Assembly (NCBI GenBank): GCA_950295325.1
Contig: OX485803.1
Coordinates: 866,001-930,000 of the forward strand
Source of the DNA: Polytrichum commune
Lineage: Eukaryota > Streptophyta > Polytrichopsida > Polytrichales > Polytrichaceae
Direction of reading: 5' to 3'
DNA length: 64,000 nt
In this document: positions 26,708-38,400 of the stretch, one piece after another
Layout of the letters: each line of letters opens with the position of its first letter
Numbering within the stretch: the first letter of the stretch is position 1
Program-made: the position numbers and the translations under genes
The notes under the pieces: model-generated
The model's input: the letters and a program-made list of their open reading frames with translations, nothing else
What the model was told of the DNA's origin: nothing
Databases searched by the model: none

Positions 26708-28299
26708 TAACCGATAAAATTTCATTTCATTTCAAGGTTGGTCATCATAAGGGCTTAGAGTTGATGGCTAGTACCCTTGGTTCTACCTTTAGGAAGGAAG
26801 AGGTAGGAGTTTGCATCCCCATGTTGGCATCATCTCTTCCACAAGTCCTTTTAATGTTAGATTTACTTTGAAAATTTTCATCCAAGATTTGTGAGTGGAT
26901 GGAGGTGGAGATTTCGTGCAACATGTAGTTTTTCAAGCTCTACCTGAGAGGAAGAGAAGCCAGAAGCTAGGGTAGCATATATGGGAGTGTTTAGATATGT
27001 CAAATTGCAATCAACGGCCAAGATCTTCCTAGCCCGCGACCACACGGGAGGCAACCACAACGCCTTAGTGCCGTGGGGTGGGGGTGGATGGGGGCATGGT
27101 TCCACTATCGGTATCAAAGACAAATTAATTGCTATGTTTGCGTGAAAATGGTTGAATGATAGATAAAGTAGGATTGGATCAACTAGACTAATATTTCTAT
27201 TCATGGTTTTTTGGAATCTATGTCTATTGCTTTTTATTCTTGAAATGCAACTCATACATATATAATTTTAAATATTTTTTCCTTGGATATTTAGATTTCA
27301 AACTTGAATATGTACGTGTATATTAGAAAATTTTGAAGTCACAAAAAGTTTTGGGATCCAAAAAATGAATGTGAGGCCCATTAGTCTGGTATATGGGAGT
27401 AATTGCTCAAAGGGTTCACTTGTGTAGAGTTAAAGACTCATTTGCATGCAAAGGATTGTCATAATATTATTCATATCTATAACAATGTTTTGTGGGACTT
27501 ACAATTTTCCATAGAATATTCCCCACATTCATACTCAATATGGAAAATATTCGGTGGAATATTGTCAATCCCGCAAAACATTGTTATGGATCTGAATAAT
27601 GTTATGGTCATACATGGGATATTTATATTTTCTTTATCTCGATGTAATTTCCGAAGACTGTTCAATTATATAATTTCGAAAGTCTAGCTTCGTATGTAGG
27701 GGTTGATTTTCATTATAGACATGGTGTTTTGGCTATATGAGTACCATGTATCATTAAAATTTCCAAAACAAAATCCTACCATACAATTCAAAAGACAACA
27801 AGTTGTACACGTGTGATGCCCACTGGACTCCCAAGGGATGCACTCTTTGCGGTTTACTTGTACCATCTGCATTCATCATGTAAATCCCCTATATACATGT
27901 CAAATTTTAATTCTTGCTCTATATTTACATCCATATTAAGCTCTCGAAGCACATCCTTTCATAAATATACCACTCTCGAGTCTCGAGTACATAAGTAAGT
28001 TTGCTCTATGTTCCATGACTGTGTGTTAATGTTAAACATATTGGGTACTTGTCACCTCTTATGTAGTCTCTAACTGTATTGTTGGGTGTGTGCAAGAAAG
28101 TGATATTGCCTATATCGCCTCCTTCCTCCATGGTTCACCCTCCATGTGCAAAGAGCATCACACGGGTGATGGCAACAACAACACCACCACATTGCTAAAG
28201 TTTGAGAGGAATGGAACGCCGCCCATTTGTAGATGATGACGTAGTGGGTTTATAATGGGGTATAGAGTATTTTTTTAAAAACCATGGGGGCTACAGGGT

Positions 28300-28526
28300 A
28301 CTACACCGTTTATGGTATTTAGTGTCACTTATTATTTAAACCACGCAATGCAATAGCTTCTTACTATATAGACTCTAGTTTTACTTTCAAAGGTTGCATG
28401 GGTTGTGCATCTATTATGGAACATAAATGACTTTGTTTGGTAGAATATTACATTCTCTCAATAATTGATTATAGCATTGTGTAACTCTAAATAATAAGTG
28501 ACATTAAATACCATAAATGGTGTAGT
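28300..28526. mobile_element. MITE-like element with about 38-bp terminal inverted repeats
   Basis: The left end ACTACACCGTTTATGGTATT and the reverse complement of the right end ACTACACCATTTATGGTATT continue into matching TTAGTGTCACTTATTATTTA. GGGT flanks each end (28296-28299 and 28527-28530), a possible 4-bp target duplication. The interior is noncoding. Confidence 0.65.
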
Positions 28527-28918
28527 GGGTGTATTTCCACATATTTTCCCTCCAAACACCACTCATATGTGATCGCTCATTGCTCACCATTCATATGATA
28601 GCATTTTCCCTACCTCAAAATGCATTCAACTACAATATTTTTTATAAATATCAATGATAGTTGTCCAAGGTCTGAAAGCTTGTTTTAACCTTTTACAAAC
28701 GTATTTGCAAGAGTTTTCCAACAATATATTACACACATGATTTGATAGAGAAATAGAGCCAAGAGTCCCTCAACATGGTCCACTCTCACTTTACACTAAG
28801 CTTGAGGGCACATCAATTGTAAAATCTATTTCCCACAGTACGCCATGTGGATGAATTTCAGGGTCAGAGCTATTGGTCTGTGTTTAAAGGGACCCTTAGT
28901 TGGCGTCCACATCATATT

Positions 28919-29200
28919 TTATGATATATCTTTGATTTGAGGTGGCTTAGACCCCCGGGTCTTAGGAGTAACCGTGCAGGTAGGGTCGAGCTGGACATCT
29001 ATACCTATAACCGACGAAGCAATTGCACATGTCCTCTTAGCGGGTATCACCTGGTACTTGTAGCCCCCTGAAGCACCTGTCCATGCCCGGTATGCGGGTT
29101 TTGCCGGGTATGGGGGGAGTGAGAGAGAGACCCCACCGTGAGAGCGAAAGGCGAAAAGCCTCACAACAGACGCACTGCATGATTGTGCCATAGCCACCAT
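28919..29200 (-). CDS. hypothetical protein, possible first exon
   Basis: A 93-codon minus-strand frame lies in a local GC-rich island (about 28930-29230) between AT-rich flanks. The N-terminus (MVAMAQSCSASVVRLFAFRS) is Ala/Ser-rich and free of acidic residues, like an organelle transit peptide. The rest contains ASGGYKYQVIPAKRTC and ends PPQIKDIS. I do not recognise a family. It could be a single small gene, a first exon, or chance. It would be divergent from the cysteine-rich protein gene to its right. Confidence 0.25.
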   Translation of the reverse strand: MVAMAQSCSASVVRLFAFRSHGGVSLSLPPYPAKPAYRAWTGASGGYKYQVIPAKRTCAIASSVIGIDVQLDPTCTVTPKTRGSKPPQIKDIS

Positions 29201-30279
29201 TATTCTGCCTCAGTCTGTGGGACCAACGTCGTCATCATCTCCGCCGCTCATTCAAGTCTTTCTTCCCTGCTTTCATTGAACAAGTCGCTGTATTAGCAAT
29301 CATAAACCCGGTATCTCAGTACTTACCTTCTCACTGCATCGATCATCAACTATAAGTAAGAGTAATATTCCAATCGATTTGCGACTAATGTAACTATTTG
29401 TACTAACTCTTGGCACATTGTAATTTCTTCCTCGCAGTTGCTGATCATATCTCGCTTTGGGGGCCTGGGATTAAGATCGGCCCCGAGTTTCATTTTTCCT
29501 GGATCACTCGTCTTATGAGTTGGATCAATTTCAGATTTTACCTCGTCACAGAGTGTGTTCAATCTTTATACAGCATCTCAATTTTAACCTCCGTATTGCA
29601 TCAACTTAAGGTGTGCGGTAAATATTTGGAAGTGTGTTAACATTTCGCCGCTGGCAGGAACGGCCCGATTTGCCACGGTGTGATTTCTTTATTATTTCAT
29701 ATGTTGATCACACTTCATTCTGTCGGCCTGGGGTTAAGATAGGGTCAATTTCAAGAGCTCAGTCACCTTTTCCTATAAAAATTGACATACTTACACAGTA
29801 AGAGTACAAATTTGTCTTGCCAAGCCAGGTCGGTGCCAGAACGATTCCTACGGAGTCATGAGGTATTTGTGATTTTTTTATTTTCATTTAAAAAAAACTC
29901 ACAAAGCAGCGACGGTCGGAATGTTGTGTGATTGTGCTTTCACTGTACCGAGAGGGCCAGGTGTGAGAGATTTTCCGAAAGGAGGAGCTATAATTTTTTT
30001 CTACTTTGAATTATTGTGTCCTGTGTTGTTTTCTTTTGGATACTTTCTCGTCACTCATCGGGGATGATTGATTGCCTCTGACCCTGCATTGTCTCCACTT
30101 CTTCCGGGAGTTGTGTGAGCTGTGTGGTGGCCCAAATCAGTCCCGCTACCTCCTTCATGATTTCAGTCGCACCTTAAGCCAAGCGAAATGCACCAACCTC
30201 GCATTCAGAGGTCATCGGTGTTGTTGTTCTCTTCTGTTTTCGCTCCTCTCTATTTTCAGAAGCCATCGGCACTCTCCTC

Positions 30280-30690
30280 TGGTACACACTCTGTCTTTTC
30301 TTTGTACATTGCGAGTAGTATCTCCGCATCTGTGTTTTACAATCTGGCCTGCGTATAGACCTTCTCTTCGGACGGTCCTTATTTTCAGCACTCCTCACTC
30401 CAATGCCTCTTTCTTTATATTACTCTTTCGTATTACAATCGATTCTATCCAGGAGTTGCTTCGAAAAGTTTCAACATAGTCTAAGACACAAGTTCTGACA
30501 CACTCTTTTCTTTCTACATTGCGAGTAGCATCTCCGTTTCTGTATCGATTCAAATTGTGACTCGTGTCGGCCTATTGGATAGAGCTTGTCTTCGAACAAT
30601 CTCTCTTCTTCATTCATCAACCCTATCTCTTTCTTATTAGCACATAATCTATCCGGGAGGTGGCTTCGTAAAGTGGACAAGAGAGAAGTT
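30280..30690 (+). repeat. two tandem diverged units of about 200 bp upstream of the cysteine-rich gene
   Basis: About 30285-30490 and about 30497-30700 align: CACTCTGTCTTTTCTTTGTA / CACTCTTTTCTTTCTACATT, then TTGCGAGTAGnATCTCCG, TTCGnACnnTCnnT, CTATCC(A/G)GGAG(T/G)TGnCTTCG and AGTTCTnAC. They lie just upstream of the proposed first coding exon (30827) and may be part of its promoter or 5' leader. Confidence 0.6.
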
Positions 30691-30826
30691 CTAACGGGGT
30701 TTGGCTGCCTTGCGGTGCAGAATTTCTTCTGTTGGTGAAGGTTGCAAACGAGGTCCTTTGCTGATCCGTATCCCCGTCATTGGGGCATTCTCCATTACGA
30801 CTTGGCTGTTAGTAACCGCAGCAATC

Positions 30827-32335
30827 ATGCATGCCAGGGACGTGATGGGAGTGCTACTGTTGTTGCTGGTGGCCACAGGTGAACATTCTTCGCATTTGTG
30901 ATTGATAAGCTATATTAGAATGCGAAGAATTTCGGCTTGTTCCTTATCATTGACATATCGACACCGATCGTTGGCCTAGAACGAATCGCCTTGTCGAAGG
31001 CTATTATTCTTTACAAGATTGGCAGAGTGATAGTTTGAGATTGTTGTGATCTGTGCTGTAAGAAACAAGAACATGAAGAAGAAGCCTTGGATCGGAGATA
31101 GGTCGGTCTGATTCGAGAGCCCCTTGCTTGAGCATTGGTACTTCCAAAGCATAACTTGAAGAGGGAAAGATTATTGTGTCATTATCCTGTCTAGAACGGG
31201 AGAGCACTACTGAAGTCTTGCTTGAGGCTGTAATTGATTGGAGAAACTTATGCTCATGCAGAGGCCACCCGGAAGTACATGACAATTCAAGATTTGAGCA
31301 GAATGCAAGCAGAAGCTGCAGAGGTACCCCAGTCTAGCCGAACTTCTCTAGTTTAGACCTTATTGTTGGAAGTGAAACACAATTTTGGTCAATTGCTCGC
31401 GATCCAGAAGCGATTCCGTTCTCCTCTTCCTCACACTAAGTGGAATGCTTTGCCTGTGTGGTTTGATCTGCAGTTGACCTCAATGTTTGAAATCAACCAG
31501 GCTGCACGCCGTTTCCTTACACCACCCGCTGCCATCGCTCGAACTCGCGTTCAAGAGACAATAGTTCGTCAAGAGACGACAGTTCGTCGTCCTAGCTGTG
31601 AGCTTCCTAACTCTTTAAAGACATAGGCAAAATTTCTAATAATTGTGTTGATTGTCACTGTTTGTAATAGTAAAATGAATACCCGCACAGAAAGGCAGAG
31701 TAGAATGATAAGAGGGGCATTCATTCTCCAGGTCCCTAGAATATCTGAAATTGACAGTGAGGTGGAAATTGACAAACACGAGCCTCATAATTGGTTCCAT
31801 AAGAGCCTGCTGGAAAATCAGAGGTGGCAGGGAGAGGAATTGTTGCACATATTTGTCAGTTCGTAATCACATAGCTAGGAATCACAGGCACGGCGAAGAA
31901 ATCCTTTGCCTATCATTGTTACTTTGCGATAGCTGACAGCGTAATGTTCTCTTAGCCGTTGAGTTCCTAACCCAAGAGAGCCGAATGATAAGTTGAAAGG
32001 ACTTTGGAGAAGTTTTCACATTTTCTTTGGATTGTAGAAGTCACAAGCTGAAAAGAGAATCTACAGATTGTTGTTCCAAACAGATATTGAAGATGAGAAG
32101 CATTTTATCCTTGTTGATCTCGTTTACTGTGCTTCACCAGATTCTAATGGATGTGAATTTATGTTTTGGTGCAGTGTGTCAGTCTCCTGGTATGGACTGT
32201 CTCCCTGGGGAGGAAGTGAGGTGCGAGTTCGGAAGGCATGAAGGCTGCGATTGCGAATACATCAGATCATGCTTTCCTCGCGCCTCGCAATGTACTTTCT
32301 TCAATGCTACTCACATCACAACATGCGGATTTTAA
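30827..32335 (+). CDS. candidate small secreted cysteine-rich protein, two exons
   Basis: The preferred model joins exon 1 (30827-30878, 17 codons plus 1 nt, donor GTGAAC) to exon 2 (32175-32335, acceptor GTGCAG), giving 70 residues. Exon 1 encodes a signal peptide (MHARDVMGVLLLLLVAT). Exon 2 encodes a mature part with eight cysteines spaced C-x6-C-x7-C-x7-C-x-C-x5-C-x6-C-x10-C, ending TCGF. A paralogue at 50-56.6 kb keeps exon 1 with the same length and phase, and exon 2 at the same 161 nt, which supports the splice model. An alternative is an unspliced start at 32093 with its own signal-like leader (MRSILSLLISFTVLHQ), giving 80 residues. The likely location is secreted and disulfide-bonded. 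I do not recognise the family. Confidence 0.55.
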
Positions 32336-32339
32336 GGTG

Positions 32340-34356
32340 AAATCTGGAAAGAGACTTGTCATTGGATACATCCTATTGCAGCCTAGATAACAGGTTATAG
32401 CAATAAAAATTAGTCTTTAGTATCACTCTTGGTCTTTCGCTTGGTCATCCAGAGACATGTCAACCGACAATCTTTTTTTTTGATGTGGTTTCTTTCCGTA
32501 GATACATACAAACGCGCTTCCTTTTGAAAGTGCTTAACTTTTGTAAACTAGGTGTCACTTCACTCAATTAAATAAATTGCAACTTTTAGTCTTCCACTGT
32601 AATGTGTCCTTTGACTCTGTTAGTTGAAGTGCAATGCGAAATGCTCTTTGCTGGAAAATTAGGAATGCCTGTGAGAATGTGTATAGGGAAAGCCCTGAGG
32701 GGAGGGATTTATGAGAATTGAGGCTCTGTACGAGGGCGTTCTACTGCTTAAAATTTGTCCCCATTTTCTTTTCATTTTCTTCTATACTCTTCAACAAAAT
32801 GTACCGGTGGTAATTGGTATGCCCTTCCTGTGAGAAATACATGTTTCCCTCTATTTAAAGCTTGGAAAATAAGAAACGCAAATTGGGACCGGGTTTTTAA
32901 GAAGAAAGCAAGAGAGTTTCTAGAGATTTGACAATACTTGCACCATTTTGATTTTGGGCATCTGTGCATATAGAATCTCAATCTGAAACATGGAACGTCT
33001 CTTAGTTGAAAAAGATAAACAACATAATCATACATTTCTGAGTCATGTGCTTTTTGACCTTTCTTTCTTTCTGGGATGTCTGTCGGAACTGAAGTAACAT
33101 TTCTCTAAAATGATCATCAACCTTACAAATGGAAATTGCACTATTTCTAAGTTTGATCACAACTCAATCTTCACAAGCACAGGAGAAAGACTACTGCTAT
33201 GTGTCAAATTAGGTTTGACTGGTTAATGGACGTGCTTTGATTGTTTGCTTTTGATCCTGATTGTAGATTTTAAAAGATTTATCCTCTAGCTTCGTCACCC
33301 TGTTTAGTAAGTCAATGCTTAGTTTGAACGGATCATGTTAAATGTATCATAAACTGAATCACAAAAGACTGAAGCTCACATTTGGCTCCTTACATGATTG
33401 CATTCCACATGGGCACAACACAGTGATATCTTAACCCTCAACATCTTAATAATTTGATGTTGAATTTGATCTTCATGTCTACAGAGCACAAACACTAAAT
33501 TCTCAAATGGATGTCAGGCCAAAATTTGTGAAATTAGAAGCTTGGTAGATGAGGATAAAAACATAGTCATTGTTCATTTTTTTGTGTATGGTGACATAAG
33601 GTAGATGGGTCTTGCATGGTTACTCTTTCCAATTAGTCCAATTTTCCTTGGAAATTGAAAAACATGATTAGTCCGAGATGGTTAGGAAGTCCGAATCAAG
33701 GCTATAGCCACTTTCGAATTTTTCTCATGATTTTGGAGCTCATTGGAAAATCTTGTGCATTATCTTAGTGAAGATTCTTGTGCTTATTGATGATCATACA
33801 TGTGCCCCCCAATTATGTTGACTATTGAGCCTAAAATAGTTTTCATATTTTTAGCTTGTAGTTTAATCTCCTATAAACACATGGCTTTTTTTTGTATCCA
33901 ATCTTAAGGCCACACCCCACCACATATGACTCAAATATAGGTGTCCAATTAAGATACTTGTACCCAAGTTAGGCATGTCTGCCTTACATCATATCGGAAT
34001 TTGTTTGAGTGCATTTAACTCCGAAATTTGATGTGAAACTCTTGTGTTTTTGGAACAATGTCATAGTAGCTTATGACCACACAATCACCAAACAAACAAA
34101 CTATGTGAAAGGACACTTATATCGATAGATTATCTTATACTACTACCTACACTGCTTCTTCATCTTTGCTAATCTACAAATTCAATGTAAACAATTTATT
34201 TAATTGTATGCATTGTATATTGTTTGACATATTATATAAGAAACTCTACGATTTTGCACCAAGAACATTTATTTATTCATCTAAAAGAGTTCCTTTTGCA
34301 AATTGAGTTCACATGTTTGTCCTACGAATTTCAAAGTGACTTGATTAACATTTTGG
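32340..34356. other. downstream/intergenic, no gene recognised
   Basis: The start is probably the 3' UTR of the cysteine-rich gene. Beyond it I see no supported coding region, RNA gene or element with defined ends. Confidence 0.5.
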
Positions 34357-34364
34357 GACTAAAG

Positions 34365-34713
34365 CTCGGGGGGGGGGGGGGGGTAGTCATTGGTTGGAGT
34401 AGCAATATACGTGCGAACAAATGATAGGGTATTTAAAAAACATAGGGGCAAAAAATTATAAATGGACTTAAGAGTAATATAGGGTATCAAAAATAGCACT
34501 AGACATCTTTAAAGTACTATAGGGTATGGAATAATAGGTAATTTGGAATTATAAGTAATGCAGGCCATTTTCCTATTAACCCACAGTAGAAATTTACATA
34601 ATGATAGCATGTGAAAAAAAGAAGAGAATTGAAAGTAATACCCCCCTATAAAATAGTGGTTGTTCGCACCTATATCCTTAACTTTTTAACACACTGCCCC
34701 CCCCCCCCCCGAG
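34365..34713 (+). mobile_element. G-tract MITE, 349 bp, 8-bp target duplication (copy 1)
   Basis: The ends are CTCGGGGGG... and, on the opposite strand, CTCGGGGGG..., followed by (T/C)AGT. The flanks are identical GACTAAAG at 34357-34364 and 34714-34721. The interior is AT-rich and noncoding. A second copy in reverse orientation is at 58996-59336 with its own perfect 8-bp duplication. An 8-bp duplication fits hAT, P or Merlin groups. The homopolymer G termini match no family I can name. Confidence 0.85.
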
Positions 34714-35490
34714 GACTAAAGTTGAATGACTTGAAGTACAAGTTTATCCACATCCATCAACTATGTGACTTGACTAGCTATTTTTGGAGGAATGCAACAA
34801 CCAAGATGCCTAATTCTAGAATTTGATACATTTATAGGGAAAATCTAGGGTATAATTTCCACAAAATACATCAGAGTTCTCAAGTCATGCATAATTATCT
34901 TAGTTGCTCTTTATGGCAAGTGTACTCATCAAAGTTCCATAAGACACCCAATAAATTTGTATACACAAAATGTGGTTGCACAAAGTGTGAGTCACAAAAC
35001 ACAGATAGATATAGATATGAACACCTGCCTCCTTTTTAGGGGGGGCCGGCGTGAATAGAGTGTCTGTTCGTCTCGACAATGAGCCAGAGCCCACAGGACA
35101 AAGGGCCATTGTATCGAGACTACTCTCCCCTTTCGGGAATAGACACTTTAGTAACTGGGAATAGGTATTAGTAACCTTAGTGGTGTTGATTAGTCGTATG
35201 GGTATATATGGATGTTGGCTTTTGTTTTAGGACACCAAGTCATGGTTCCAAGGTTGGTTGGAACGTTTGTACTACCATTAAACGGTCCGGGTTCGATTAC
35301 CTTCGTATCCGTTCGAGCGTTATAATGGTAAACATGGCTTGGTGCTGCTAGTGATTCTTATCATAGGCAAGAAAGTTTGTTGAGAGCCAACCGGTCCTAT
35401 CCCTTCTTCCTGAGACAAGTGTTCGCTTTGAGCTAGATCCGTATTATAAATAAAGTTTCTTTTCTTCTTTTCTTGTTAGTTCTGTGTTAT

Positions 35491-38400
35491 TTATTGGTCA
35501 GGGGGTAGGGGTTGGTTATTTTCTATTTTTCTTTTATGTAGAATAATTGATCCAGCATGTTGTATGGCAATGGTGTTGATTTCTTTGAATGTGTGTTTAA
35601 TGTTGTTTTCTGGTATCTTGAAATTCGTTTCAAGGAGTTTTATTGAGGGAATGTGGGTTGTGCCTCTAGCTCCTGCTGTTATGACTATGAGTGGGTCGAC
35701 TTTCCAACCTAACTCTGCAATGTTATTTATTAGGGGTTGGTATTTCTGGATTTTATTTGTAATTGTTTCTTGTGGGAATCTGTCGTTACAGTAGGTAAAT
35801 TCAACGAATTGTATTGTGAGGTTGTTTGATGGGTTTGATGGTGGGTTAGTATTGTACGGGTGGCCTTTTACACATAGAATGTCTGGTTTAAATCTGGCAT
35901 TACAGTGACATCTTTGTTGTTCGCATGAGCATGTTAATAGCCATGGGGGTACTGTATTTTCTTGGGAGTTATTATTGAATGTTCCTGCGTTCATGAGGAT
36001 ATAGCATCTTGATTTTTCTGATGAGAGGATTAGTTTTCTCAATTCCCATACTGCTTTGTTATGTCTTTTCACTCTTATGGCGTGGATATGATGGTGGTTG
36101 CATTTCAACAATACGTGGAGCCATGTGTCCGCATCTTCAGAGTTACATATAGAACATGTTATTGAGGGGAATCTTTCTCTTCCGAAAAATAGTTGTTTTC
36201 TCGCATTGCCCATGTATTGGCCTGTGCAGAATTTTAATATATTGGTTTTTTGTACGTCTGTGATCATAGGGTTGTGCCAGAAAGCATTGGATAGTTCATT
36301 ATCAATGTCTGGGTTCATTGTCCATTTGCTGATATTAGGGAATTGGTTTGTCATGATTTCAATGTTGTTTTCTTGGTCGTGTTTGGTTAGATATGTTTGT
36401 AGGCATCTCACCGGGCCTTTATCTGGTCGTTTCATAGGACCTGGCCATTTGTCTTTTTTAAAATAGAATGGTGTAGTATGTGCATGCTCGTATGATTTTG
36501 AAGCGATGGAGTATATTTTTCTAGCTCCTAGTTTTGCAAGTTTGTCTGCTTGTTCGTTTCCTACAATGTTAATATGTGCTTTGACTTTGTAAAATGTGGT
36601 GGGTTGGGTGCGGGTTTTTAATATTTCTACCATGTTTGTTAATATTGTTTTGTCTGCATGATTGTTCTGCATAGTAGGGTGTTTAATGTGTGTATTTAAG
36701 TTATATAGGCAATTGAGGCAATCTGTAAATATATGTGCAGGTTCGTTTGGGTATTTAGTAGATATTAATTTGAGTGTTTTATGGATGGCCATTAGTTCTG
36801 CTCGGAAGCATGTTTGTAGTCCTGGTAGTCTTTTCGAGATCTGCATGTCTACCTTGGTTGAGTTGTATATTCCGTATCCGGCTTTTTCTTTTTTCCAATG
36901 TCTATTAGCTTTTTGGGTGGGAGGTATAAAGGAGCCATCGGTATAGTAGCAGTGTTGTGGTTGAAATTTGAGTGTAGTGTTTGTTTCAAAGTTTGGAAGT
37001 GGTGGTGTGTTGAGTGTGGTCTGGTAGGTTGCGGGCGGGTATATGAGCTTATTCCATTTTTTATTTTTGTTGACTGGTGTGTTGTGTGGGGTGGGTGGGG
37101 CGTTGTGGAGGTAATATTGTGGGATTTGTAGATTTTCAAGTATTATTTCGAGTGTATTCATTTGATGGAGTGTGCCAATATTGTGATTTTGATGGTGTAT
37201 ACATAGGATTTGTATTGCAAGTGGCTCTGTTTTTGGTCTATATCTGTCTTGGGGGATTGTTGGTTCTTCGTATGTGATTGTGTCTGCAGCGAAGTGGGTG
37301 ATTGCGTGTGTATCTGGGAATGGTCCGGTGTATGGGGAGGGGTCTTGGTACCAGTTTATGTTTGGTATTACTACTATAGTGATGGTGTTCGGATCATTTT
37401 TTGCTGCTAATCTGGCCCAATGGATTGCTTGTTGGGCTATTTCTTCATTATGTGGGTGAGCGTATCCTATTCCTTCCCATTTATATTGGAAGGCGGTTCC
37501 TAGTGCTCCGAAGACTTTGTCTCTTACGAAAGGGGAGTAGAATTTTGAAATTTGCGTTGAGCATGTTACTGGTGAGGAAAAGTAGGAGTGTGAGATATTG
37601 AAGGTGGTTATGAGGGAGTCTATTATATTTGTGGGTAGGGTATGTAGTGTTGTTTTTGTCGAGCCATTCTTGGGAATTTTACTTTTGTATCTTTGATAGA
37701 GCCATACGACTTCTTTTTCAAATGTTTGTGTTTGTGGTACTAGCCCATGTGAGTTGTATCTTGCTTTGTTGTATTGTTGCCATAGCCAGTTTAGTCTAGT
37801 TGTTGGTATGGTGATAAGGTGTTTCCCAGTGTCCTCATATATGTGGGCTTCTTCATTGTGTATTTGTATAGTATCTTTATTGGTAAGGATATCTTTTTCT
37901 GGGTTACATTCAGTTATGTATATTTGTGTGAGTGGGATAGTTGTGGATGGGGGGATGAATCTTGTATCTCTGTTTTGTTCAGGGGTAAAGTGTGTGTTAA
38001 GAATTGTTTTATAATGTCTATGTTGTAGCTTTGTGTAGTATTCTGTTAGTAGGGTAATGTTATGCGCGATGACTGTTGGGTGGTTGAAGGGGAAGAGCTC
38101 TCTTTGTGGCATCCATTTGTTGTATATAATATTATTTTGGAGGTTCCATTGACATAAGTATATGTTGAATTTCTTTGTTATTTTATATTTGTCTTTTATG
38201 ATTTTTGTTTTGTGGTCTATTATTATGTTAATGGCGAATCTTGTGGGGTTGTTTTTTATGCTTGGGGGTGGATTTGGGTGAAGTTGTTGTTGTGAGATTG
38301 GGGGTTGGGGTGGGTCATTTGGTGCTCTTGGTACTAGGTTTTGGTTGTTTGAGATGTATTCTGGTTTAAGCGTACGGGCAGGTGGATGTATTGTATAGGG

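Noticed and set aside
30072-30479. 135-codon frame upstream of the cysteine-rich gene
   Set aside because: It covers part of a tandem repeat whose second unit does not preserve the frame. The residue composition (Ser/Leu/Phe/His) looks noncoding.
31363-31626. 87-codon plus-strand frame inside the cysteine-rich gene intron
   Set aside because: It lies in a region that aligns as intron with the paralogue, has no domain, and the frame is not kept there.
35280-35310. GGTTCGATTAC, similar to a tRNA B box
   Set aside because: No acceptor, anticodon or T-arm pairing can be formed around it and there is no A box at the right distance.
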